A stretch of DNA of 64,000 bases from NCBI GenBank assembly GCA_964446385.1, contig CAYUOH010000003.1, positions 62,001 through 126,000 of the forward strand, given 5' to 3'. Below are positions 25,939-33,609 of the stretch, piece after piece. Under the pieces are notes generated by a model that ran no database searches, was not told the origin of the DNA, and saw nothing but the letters and a program-made list of their open reading frames with translations. Position 1 is the stretch's first letter. Each line of letters starts with the position of its first letter. A program made the translations under genes and the position numbers. The stretch comes from CAYSRC01 sp964446385. GTDB lineage: Bacteria > Bacillota > Clostridia > Oscillospirales > Ruminococcaceae.

Positions 25939-28014
25939 ATGTCATCAAAAGAAACCTCGAAAAAACTTGACAACAACGGACGTGTACTGATTCTGTTTTC
26001 AATTAACGTCGCGGTGATGCTGCTGTGCATAATGTACCTGCATCCGGCTCCCATGAACAACGACGATATGATAATTCATTTCATAACGTCGGGCGTTTTC
26101 GGCGAGGCCTCCCCCGGGCTTGCCACAAGCAACATTGTTCTGGGCTATCTCCTGTCCTTACCCTCCAGGATTTTATCAACAGTTAACTGGGTTACGATAT
26201 ATGAATACCTGTTGCTGTTTCTGGCGTTCACTGTCGGAAGCAGCATCATCTGGAGCAAAAATCCCGGATGGCCGGGTTTCTGCCTTGCTCTGAGCTTTAT
26301 ACTGATTTCCGCACCAGGAATGTACACCAACTTTCACAATACTAAAACTGTAATATTCTGCTCGGCAGTAAGTCTTCTCGCGGTGCTGTTTGCCATTGTC
26401 GACGATACGCCGGAATGGGCGATATGGGGAACAATACTGGCCATTCTGGCTTCTATGCTCCGCTTTTTCGCATTTTTTCTCGGTGCGGCCTTTGCCTTTG
26501 TTCCCTGCGCCGTTACGCTTTTCCGAATATTATTTACCAAATACAAGGGCCATATCGGCGATGCGATTCGAATGATCGCCGTTTTTATTGTTGTTCTGGG
26601 TCTGATTTTCGGGCTTCAGTACGCTGACGGTCTTCTTGTTTCAAAAAATCCGGACATAGGTTTCTACCGTGAATACAATCAGCTCCGTGGTGTCGTAAGC
26701 GACTATCCCCTGCCCGATTATTACGAGTACGCGGACAAATACCGCGATATGGGTATAACCTCCAACGATATCGAAATGATAGACCAGTGGAACTTCGCCG
26801 ACCTTGAAAAGTACGATATCGAAACCCTGCAAATCCTTAGTGAATTTGCTGATTCTGTATCTGACAGAAAAGGGCTGTTTACCTCTTTCCTTAACAGTTT
26901 GGGCACAGCATTCACTCAGGATTTCAGTATGGCTGCAGCGTTGATATTCGCCGTTATATGCCTCTTCGTATCAAACCGTGACGAATTCTGGGCTCTGGTT
27001 CTTACTCCGGTTATGTTTATTATTTGTGTTTTTCTACTTTGCTTCACAGGGCGAATAACCCGGTGGGTAATCTGCGGAATGTCAGCCGCTATGCTAGTAA
27101 CGGTTCTATACAGTTTCAACATTGCCGAAAAGAAATTTCAAAAACTTACTGTCTGCCTGACTACCGTCGTCTGCGCGATAGTCTGCTCTCTTTTTGCACT
27201 TAACCGCGGTGTTATAAAATACCGTAATGCATATAGAGAAGGCCTTAAGGAAACCATGGAGGCCTTAGCAGACGATCCTGACAACCTTTACCTTCTTGAT
27301 ATAGCCGTCCAACCTGAGTCGGAGCGCACACAGGCGCCATTTGCGGCTTTCGGCCGGAACCTGTATAAAAACGTATATCCTATGGGCGGTTGGGACACCA
27401 TGTCTCCCGCCAAAAACAGTGTTCTGGAACGTTTTGACATCAACCCGGAAACCGAGTCACCTTACAGGAAACTTATTGAAAAAAACAACGTTTTTCTAGC
27501 TGACAATAAGAATATAGCATCCAAGCTTACTCTAATACGCGACAACTGGTATCCGCGTTCAAACGCTTCAGTCACCGCGGTTATAAACGGTACGTTTATC
27601 TGGACTTTCACCGGCGACAATTTCAATATTGATGTTCCGGACATGACGGAAACCGAAGAAATAGCCGAATCTGAAAAGGCCGGAAATGATGAGACGGTAA
27701 CTCCTACCGTGACAGCTCCTTATCCCGTAATAAAAGAGTTCAGCCGGTATTCCGACCCTTTATTTGAAAGCTGCGTCTTTTACGGTCTGACAGCAGACCG
27801 ATCCCTTCCGAATTACGACAGACTATTTATCGAAATCACATCCGGAAGCGGCACAGTCAATACATACCGCATGGCAGCGATGGAGGATTATCCCGAAACT
27901 GCCCAGATGAGGCTCCCTGATATCTGGTCTGCAGGAAGTATAACGCGGATAAGACTCATCGTCGAATCAAAAGACGGGACAGTATCCTCTCCCTATTTTG
28001 AAGTAAACGAATAA
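25939..28014 (+). CDS. Polytopic membrane protein, putative GT-C glycosyltransferase
   Basis: The start at ATG 25939 has an ACGGAGGT site and gives 691 residues; a longer upstream frame lacks a site. After about 15 cytoplasmic residues come roughly ten or eleven membrane segments up to residue 450. The first outer loop carries an acidic HPAPMNNDDMIIHF, the position where GT-C enzymes keep their catalytic aspartate. The final 220 residues are soluble and probably external. No close family is recognised by eye. Its place between rffA/wbqC and a double GT2 gene supports glycan transfer or polymerisation, but this is inference. Confidence 0.65.
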   Translation: MSSKETSKKLDNNGRVLILFSINVAVMLLCIMYLHPAPMNNDDMIIHFITSGVFGEASPGLATSNIVLGYLLSLPSRILSTVNWVTIYEYLLLFLAFTVGSSIIWSKNPGWPGFCLALSFILISAPGMYTNFHNTKTVIFCSAVSLLAVLFAIVDDTPEWAIWGTILAILASMLRFFAFFLGAAFAFVPCAVTLFRILFTKYKGHIGDAIRMIAVFIVVLGLIFGLQYADGLLVSKNPDIGFYREYNQLRGVVSDYPLPDYYEYADKYRDMGITSNDIEMIDQWNFADLEKYDIETLQILSEFADSVSDRKGLFTSFLNSLGTAFTQDFSMAAALIFAVICLFVSNRDEFWALVLTPVMFIICVFLLCFTGRITRWVICGMSAAMLVTVLYSFNIAEKKFQKLTVCLTTVVCAIVCSLFALNRGVIKYRNAYREGLKETMEALADDPDNLYLLDIAVQPESERTQAPFAAFGRNLYKNVYPMGGWDTMSPAKNSVLERFDINPETESPYRKLIEKNNVFLADNKNIASKLTLIRDNWYPRSNASVTAVINGTFIWTFTGDNFNIDVPDMTETEEIAESEKAGNDETVTPTVTAPYPVIKEFSRYSDPLFESCVFYGLTADRSLPNYDRLFIEITSGSGTVNTYRMAAMEDYPETAQMRLPDIWSAGSITRIRLIVESKDGTVSSPYFEVNE

Positions 28015-28022
28015 TACATAGT

Positions 28023-28064
28023 AAAAGGCCGGTACCGTTTGAACTCGGTACCGGCCTTTTTTTA
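28023..28064. terminator. Bidirectional terminator between convergent glycan genes
   Basis: A 15-bp stem (AAAAGGCCGGTACCG with its complement) with an 8-base loop is followed by seven or more Ts. It is the strongest terminator in the window by stem length. Confidence 0.9.
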
Positions 28065-28066
28065 TA

Positions 28067-29881
28067 CTAAACGTCATAGCTTATACTGTTGCGTCCAAAA
28101 TTGCGGTTGTAGTAAGGATCGCCGTCCTCTTCCGAGAAATAAACAGGCCATTTGTCGCGAAGAATCTGTTTTTCGCGCTCCATACGTTCCTTTTTGGCTC
28201 CCTTTTTATCGTATCCGCGGGAGACTGATTCGAAGTGATAGGCCTCGGCTACAGGATTGAATACCACAAGAAGATTTTCAGCCCTTAATTTCAGACATAT
28301 ATCGACGTCGTTGAATGAGACAGCCAGGTTTTCGTCATAGCCCCCGACCCCGTCAAAAGCAGACGCCTTAATCATAAGGCAGGCAGCTGTGCACGCGGAC
28401 ATATTTGAAGCAACCGCAAGACGGCTGAGGAAACCTTCGTGTTCCCTTGGGAACTTCGGGCAAAGATTGGCCGCGCTGCCGCAGAGACCTACACCGATAC
28501 CGCCGTGCTGGACTGTGTTGTTGGGATACAGAAGCTTGATACCGCAGGCTCCCACATCGGGCCGCTGGGTGAACATTACCATCTCCTCAAGCCAATCCGG
28601 TGTGATAACCTGGATATCATTGTTGAGGAATAAGAGATGACTTCCCGATGCGGATTTACGTGCGAAATTATTAATGGCCGAGAAATTGAACGGACCTACG
28701 TACTTTATAAGCTTTATTCTGCCGTCCTTTTCAAGGAGTCTGTCGTATCCGGCGAACGTGGCGGGATCTTTGCTGTTGTTCTCGCATAGAATTATTTCAT
28801 AGTTTTGATATGTGCTCTTTTCAAGAACCGAATCAACGCAGCGTTCAAGAACATCGAAATGGTCGCATGTCGGAATAATTATCGATACAAGAGGATTGCC
28901 GGGAATATTATATATAACCCGCATCATGGGTACAGCTTTGCTATATACAACCTTTCCCGGAGGTCCGACACGGTCGATATGTGCCTGAACTGCCCTGCGG
29001 GCAGCGTCGTAAGCATAGTCCTTTGCAGAAATATCGCTAGCGACGGAACCTTCATGCACACGCCAGAGATACAGGGGCTTGTCTATATGGTAAATCCTGT
29101 CCGTGGTCTCAGTTACGCGAAGGGTAAAATCGAAATCCTGGCTTCCGTCGAATGCCGCGTCGTACATACCGACCTTATCTAATATACTTCTGCGTATAAC
29201 CGAAAGATGGCAGATATAGTTGCAGGCGTTCAGATAATCCGGGGAGTAATCAGGCTTGAAATGCATGGTGCGACTGTCCGTCGGTCTCTGGCTGAACAGA
29301 GCCTCATCTGTGTAAATGAAATCCGGATCATGTTCGTTTATTGTCTTTACCACTTCGTACAGGCTGCTCCACACAAGCATATCGTCGTGGTCCAGAAGGG
29401 CGATGTATTCACCGTCCGAGTCTTTGATGGCTGCGTTGGTGTTTCCGGAAATACCGTTATTTTTCCCAAGAGGAATGTATTTTATTCTTTTGTCGGCAGA
29501 AGCATATCCTCTGATAATTTCACCCACATACGAATGAGCTAAATCGCTTCCATCCGCAAGGCAGAGTTGCCAGTTAGGGTAGGTCTGCCCCTGAACCGAT
29601 TCCATCATCTCACGAAGCATCTTTGGGTCTGTGTTGTATACAGGTGTAATTATGCTGATAAGAGGTTTTATTTTAAACTCTTCACCGGTCTTGGCATTAA
29701 CCCGAGTCAGCATTTCTTTTTTTATTTTACGCAGACCGACAGCCCTTTTTGTTACGTAGCGCGCGGCAAAAAGAGTCTGACCAAGACCTTCATTTTTAAG
29801 CATGCGTACAGTCTTGAAGCCAAGGCGGAATATCAAATTGGTATTAGCCCATGTCGGAATAGCGCTGCTGTGTTTCTCCAT
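28067..29881 (-). CDS. Two-domain family 2 glycosyltransferase
   Basis: The 604-residue protein has a leading 75-residue helical region followed by two GT-A domains. The first begins ISIITPVYNTDPKMLREM (about residue 79) with an ALLDHDDML motif. The second begins VSIIIPTCDHFDVLERC (about residue 340) with FLNNDIQV. This layout resembles rhamnan and O-antigen chain synthases that add sugars in alternation. The second domain ends with the GGYDENLAVSFNDVDICLKL segment usual in GT2 enzymes. No membrane helix is evident. It has its own terminator shared with the convergent membrane protein gene. Confidence 0.9.
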   Translation of the reverse strand: MEKHSSAIPTWANTNLIFRLGFKTVRMLKNEGLGQTLFAARYVTKRAVGLRKIKKEMLTRVNAKTGEEFKIKPLISIITPVYNTDPKMLREMMESVQGQTYPNWQLCLADGSDLAHSYVGEIIRGYASADKRIKYIPLGKNNGISGNTNAAIKDSDGEYIALLDHDDMLVWSSLYEVVKTINEHDPDFIYTDEALFSQRPTDSRTMHFKPDYSPDYLNACNYICHLSVIRRSILDKVGMYDAAFDGSQDFDFTLRVTETTDRIYHIDKPLYLWRVHEGSVASDISAKDYAYDAARRAVQAHIDRVGPPGKVVYSKAVPMMRVIYNIPGNPLVSIIIPTCDHFDVLERCVDSVLEKSTYQNYEIILCENNSKDPATFAGYDRLLEKDGRIKLIKYVGPFNFSAINNFARKSASGSHLLFLNNDIQVITPDWLEEMVMFTQRPDVGACGIKLLYPNNTVQHGGIGVGLCGSAANLCPKFPREHEGFLSRLAVASNMSACTAACLMIKASAFDGVGGYDENLAVSFNDVDICLKLRAENLLVVFNPVAEAYHFESVSRGYDKKGAKKERMEREKQILRDKWPVYFSEEDGDPYYNRNFGRNSISYDV

Positions 29882-29918
29882 ATATATCCTGTCTGAAAAA
29901 AATAATTTTCATTGTCCG

Positions 29919-29946
29919 TTTAACAGGACAAACAATATTTTATAAT
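29919..29946 (+). promoter_or_regulatory. Promoter of the 39-residue gene
   Basis: TATAAT at 29941-29946 lies 16 bases after a weak TTTAAC (29919-29924). Transcription would start about 30 bases before the small gene. Confidence 0.5.
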
Positions 29947-29983
29947 ATAGTCAGAAAGTAAAAATTCGAAAGGGGAAAAGACT

Positions 29984-30103
29984 ATGACTTACACAGTAAA
30001 AGCAGTTTTTGATCATTTTGAAATCTACGACAATAAGGGAAACTTTCTCTTTTCCGCAGACAGTCGTGGAGAAATTCGCGATGAACTTGATTCCACGGAC
30101 TAA
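29984..30103 (+). CDS. Small orphan protein, 39 residues
   Basis: The frame starts MTYTVKAVFDHFEIYDNKGN and ends DELDSTD before a TAA stop. It is preceded by an AAAGGGGAAAAG ribosome site, a TATAAT hexamer and followed by a good terminator, so it looks like a complete single-gene unit. The sequence is acidic and shows alternating hydrophobic residues (TVKAVF, FEIYD, FLFSA) that suggest a small beta sheet. I do not recognise a family. Confidence 0.7.
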   Translation: MTYTVKAVFDHFEIYDNKGNFLFSADSRGEIRDELDSTD

Positions 30104-30128
30104 AAAACAAATGTATATCTCAAAAAGC

Positions 30129-30157
30129 AATCCGCCGCAAAACCTGCGGCGGATTTT
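30129..30157. terminator. Terminator after the 39-residue gene
   Basis: A GC-rich 9-bp stem (TCCGCCGCA with its complement), flanked by A-T pairs, has a 5-base loop and a short T-run. It faces mltG, which ends at 30174. Confidence 0.8.
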
Positions 30158-30173
30158 CGCAGTATATGGTCAG

Positions 30174-31409
30174 TTAATTGTCCGTGCTCAGACCGTATTC
30201 CTTGACAAGCTTTGTATGCTCGGCGTATGTCTTGGCCCAGCGATACTCATAATTACTGTCAGTAAAGAAGAACAGATAATCCCAGTCGGGCTCGGGATTC
30301 AGCGCACCGGCAATAGCCAGCTCGCCGGGGTTACAGATAGCACCGACAATAAGGCCTTTGTGGGAATATGTGTCGTATCCTTTGCGAATACCCTCAGGGA
30401 TGTTGTGATAGCCCTTGTAGTAATATTCGAGAACACCGTTATAGTAACCGCCGTAATAAGTACTGTATGCGGCGCCTTCGGAGTCATTGCCCATGTAACT
30501 ATACCAGTCACGTGAGGTATCCGATTCAAGCAGGCCGTCGTAATCGAGTCTGTTGAGGAAGACTGCAGCTACCTTATTGTAGATACCGGCTTCGTCGCCG
30601 CCCTCGACAGATGATTCCTTTTCGACAATAGAGGCAAGAATTACGATTTCCTCAAGTGTGTATTCGCTTGCAGCAATCTCTTCTGCATGCTTGTCGATAA
30701 CCTTCTCCTGGAAGTTCTCAAGCATCTTTTGGATCATGTCGTGAGCCCCCGAACCGACCTCGAATTCGTAAGTGTCGGGGTAAAGAAAACCTTCAAGTTT
30801 GATAAATTTGTCTTCACCTGAAATCTGATCGAAAAAGGGAACGTCGTATGTGTCGTGATTGCAGGCGTTGATAAACTGCTGGGTACTGCAGGCCTCCAGT
30901 TCATTTAACATGAGCGCCATCTTGAGAGCAGTGGTGCCTTCGGGGAAGGTAACCGTAAATGTTTCAACAATCTTCCAGGTCTGCTTCTGGAGATCGTTTG
31001 CAATCTCGGTGTAGTTCATATCGGCGGAAAGCTCGTGTTCGCCCAGCTGGAACGTACCATCATATCCCATAACGCGACAGAATGCTCTGAAAAGTATGGG
31101 ATAATTGATTACGCCGTCTTCTTTAAGAACCTCAGCGATAGACTGGGTGGAGGCACCGTCGGGGACGTCCACAAGCTTTACGTCATAGTCTCCGCGGGGG
31201 CCGTTCATCTCATGCGTTCCGATAAGCACCACACCTATGATGGCAGCAAGCAGCAGTATCAGGATGATACCCACAATAAGGCCGCCGTAGCCGCGGCGTT
31301 CCTCATATTCCACGCCGTCAATCTCCTCATCCTCGTTTACATATTCCATGTCAACGGGGCGGTTACGATAAACCTTGCGGCGTTCTTTTTTCGGTGTATT
31401 TTTGTCCAT
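30174..31409 (-). CDS. mltG: Endolytic transglycosylase MltG
   Basis: MltG cuts nascent peptidoglycan strands next to the membrane and releases them from synthases. The 411-residue protein has a 46-residue charged cytoplasmic N-terminus, one membrane helix (about 44-66) and an outer YceG domain. The catalytic glutamate lies in IVILASIVEKESS (about residue 262), followed by VAAVFLNRLDYDGLLESD, and near the C-terminus SHKGLIVGAICNPGELAI. Its position beside glycan genes and tmk is typical enough but gives no extra information. Confidence 0.95.
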   Translation of the reverse strand: MDKNTPKKERRKVYRNRPVDMEYVNEDEEIDGVEYEERRGYGGLIVGIILILLLAAIIGVVLIGTHEMNGPRGDYDVKLVDVPDGASTQSIAEVLKEDGVINYPILFRAFCRVMGYDGTFQLGEHELSADMNYTEIANDLQKQTWKIVETFTVTFPEGTTALKMALMLNELEACSTQQFINACNHDTYDVPFFDQISGEDKFIKLEGFLYPDTYEFEVGSGAHDMIQKMLENFQEKVIDKHAEEIAASEYTLEEIVILASIVEKESSVEGGDEAGIYNKVAAVFLNRLDYDGLLESDTSRDWYSYMGNDSEGAAYSTYYGGYYNGVLEYYYKGYHNIPEGIRKGYDTYSHKGLIVGAICNPGELAIAGALNPEPDWDYLFFFTDSNYEYRWAKTYAEHTKLVKEYGLSTDN

Positions 31410-31438
31410 TATATATCAGTTACCTTTTCTATTATAAA

Positions 31439-31987
31439 TCAGTTATCTTTTCTTTGATGGCAGATAGATGCTGCAATTTCATCGGCTGTAGCCTTGTCTT
31501 TAAGGATTTCGACAAGCTTGAGGCCGAAATCGAGAGACATACCGGCGGCCCTGCCTGTAAGGTATGGCGCGTCGTATACGATATCCATATCAAGATATGA
31601 ATCACCGAGCTCCCTGCATCGTGTCGGATGCGCAGTAGCCTTCTTAAGCTGAAGCAGACCCGCACGCCCGAGAATAGTGGGAGCCGCGCATATAGCGGCT
31701 ACAGTGATATTGTCACTTGCAAGCCTGATGGCGCGCTGTACTGTGTCGCTGGCTTCCAAATTTGCCTGTCCGAGCGTCCCTCCCGGAAGAACGATTGCCC
31801 GGGTATTGTCATCCGGAAAAAACAACTCCTCGGAAATATCGGCCATAACGGTTATTCCGTGACTCCCTGTTGGGGTGGTACTTCCTACACCGACTGTTTT
31901 TACCTCGATACCGGCGCGTCTGAGCATATCGATGGGGGCCATAGCCTCCACTTCTTCAAATCCGTCTGCCAGAAAAACGTATACCAT
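31439..31987 (-). CDS. DJ-1/PfpI family protein
   Basis: The 182-residue protein has the DJ-1 fold: VFLADGFEEVEAMAPID at the N-terminus with the conserved acidic residue, VLPGGTLGQANL near 67, and the nucleophilic cysteine in VAAICAAPTILGRAGLL (about 99). YajL/ThiJ-type members protect against glyoxal-type damage or act as chaperones; this one could be either. It is a probable cotranscribed neighbour of mltG, 29 bases upstream. Confidence 0.92.
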   Translation of the reverse strand: MVYVFLADGFEEVEAMAPIDMLRRAGIEVKTVGVGSTTPTGSHGITVMADISEELFFPDDNTRAIVLPGGTLGQANLEASDTVQRAIRLASDNITVAAICAAPTILGRAGLLQLKKATAHPTRCRELGDSYLDMDIVYDAPYLTGRAAGMSLDFGLKLVEILKDKATADEIAASICHQRKDN

Positions 31988-32022
31988 TGTTCTGATCTCC
32001 TTTGTATTGGAAAAATATTTAG

Positions 32023-32898
32023 CTAGTCAAGGATTAAATTCATATATGGTGAAAGGTCCTTCATTGTGGACGCAGCCTTCAGTTGGCGGATCATGCCGAA
32101 TGAATAAACCAACCCTTCGCCGGCCAGAACACCTGAATTGACAGGAAGCCGCACTGTGGCGGATGATGGGTGCTCGGTGTCGATTATATGCTTGAGCAAA
32201 GCCTCACAGGCTTCGTCGTCGGTTCCGAGAATTTCCTTAACCGCGAGACGACGGCCGGCCATGCCACAGACGGCATAGGCGTAGCTGTTGGCGTTGCTTG
32301 CCATCAGGACCGATTCGCCGTAATAACGGGCTTCTTTTACAAGAGCGCCCATCTGGTTGGCGTTCCAGATCAGGTGGGGAATGTCTTTGAGGGCGTCTTC
32401 ACGTATTTTGAACATCAGCGACCAATCAGAAAGATTGGAGTAGATGTAGCTGTTGTTGCGTTCTTTATCGAGCATACCAGGTTTCATTTTAACATATCTA
32501 ACGGAAAAGTCATTATGATAACCCAATTTTTTGAAAAATTCGAAAAGATGCGGAGGACCCGGAGATACCAAACACATCGTACAGCCCACACCAACAGCGT
32601 TCTGTTCGCAGTAACGAACCAGCTGTGTCATTATCCCCTTGTGACGGTATTTAGGAAGAACTGCCGCGCCGTAAAGAACACAAACCGTCTCAGGCTCTGT
32701 ATTGTTGCACAAGGTCATACGAGCCGGAAGAACTGACAGCATACCCACGGGGATATCATCCTCGATGTACAGCATTGTATAATCGGGGCTTATTACATTT
32801 TCATAAAAGAAATCCACATAACCGTTGCCGTCCTTGAAGCTTTGACGCCACAGGGAGCGAAGATAATGCATATCCTTTGTTGTTGCCGTTCTAATCAT
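32023..32898 (-). CDS. GNAT family N-acetyltransferase
   Basis: The 291-residue protein begins MIRTATTKDMHYLRSLWRQS and has the acetyl-CoA site in AAVLPKYRHKGIMTQLVRYC (residues 79-98, PxxRxxG core). Residues 150-290 form an extra C-terminal region with no recognised active site, as in the larger Eis-like acetyltransferases. Substrate unknown. It lies between tmk and the DJ-1 gene with short gaps, in the same direction. Confidence 0.85.
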   Translation of the reverse strand: MIRTATTKDMHYLRSLWRQSFKDGNGYVDFFYENVISPDYTMLYIEDDIPVGMLSVLPARMTLCNNTEPETVCVLYGAAVLPKYRHKGIMTQLVRYCEQNAVGVGCTMCLVSPGPPHLFEFFKKLGYHNDFSVRYVKMKPGMLDKERNNSYIYSNLSDWSLMFKIREDALKDIPHLIWNANQMGALVKEARYYGESVLMASNANSYAYAVCGMAGRRLAVKEILGTDDEACEALLKHIIDTEHPSSATVRLPVNSGVLAGEGLVYSFGMIRQLKAASTMKDLSPYMNLILD

Positions 32899-32922
32899 TA
32901 ATTATTCACCGAATTGTAGTAA

Positions 32923-33594
32923 TTATTGTAAATCCAGCTCTTCGCGGACAAGTGACAAGATCTCAGAGGAAATTTCCTCCACACCGCGCATTTTGCCGTC
33001 CCTGTCGCATTTCACAACCTTCCAGCCCTGATGAGCTGCGCAGTACAGCGCCGCGTCACGGCTGTGTTTCTGGAACTCAGTGTCCTTCTCATGTATATCG
33101 CGTTTTGATTCGTCACCGATATATCTTCCGGAAATTAGTCTGCTGCAGACCTCGGGGTCAAGGTCAAGATAGATAACGAGGTCGGGTTTAGGAATTCCCA
33201 TTTTGACGTACTCGAATTCGAAAAGCCACCTGCAGTACTCGTCCCATTCCTCACGGGGAAGCTTTCCGGTTTGGTATACGGCATTGCTTGTGGTATACCG
33301 ATCAGCCACAAAAATCTTTCCGCTGGCGTATTCCTTATGCCATTTTGTACGGTAGGACGCAAATCTGTCCACAGCGTACAGCACAGATGCGGCATAACCG
33401 TTAACATCGGACGCGTTTGCGCCGAAACTGCCGTCGAGGTACATTTTCACAGGACCACAGGCCGGGCTGTCGTAATCGGGAAAGCTTAGTCCCATCGGGT
33501 CCAGTCCCGTTTTTGCAAGGGAATCCTTCAACGATGCGGCCTGGGTAGCCTTACCGCTTCCGTCAAGACCCTCTAAAACTATTATTTTACCCAT
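32923..33594 (-). CDS. tmk: Thymidylate kinase
   Basis: This enzyme phosphorylates dTMP to dTDP. The 223-residue protein starts MGKIIVLEGLDGSGKATQ, has the DRY-type motif FVADRYTTSNAVYQ (about residue 96), and PDLVIYLDLDPEVCSRLISGR near 140. The P-loop reads GLDGSGKAT, with alanine directly after the lysine where most P-loop proteins have Ser or Thr. The length and other motifs argue for a working enzyme of a divergent clostridial type. It is 15 bases downstream of pcrA. Confidence 0.9.
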   Translation of the reverse strand: MGKIIVLEGLDGSGKATQAASLKDSLAKTGLDPMGLSFPDYDSPACGPVKMYLDGSFGANASDVNGYAASVLYAVDRFASYRTKWHKEYASGKIFVADRYTTSNAVYQTGKLPREEWDEYCRWLFEFEYVKMGIPKPDLVIYLDLDPEVCSRLISGRYIGDESKRDIHEKDTEFQKHSRDAALYCAAHQGWKVVKCDRDGKMRGVEEISSEILSLVREELDLQ

Positions 33595-33609
33595 AACATT
33601 CTCCGTCGG

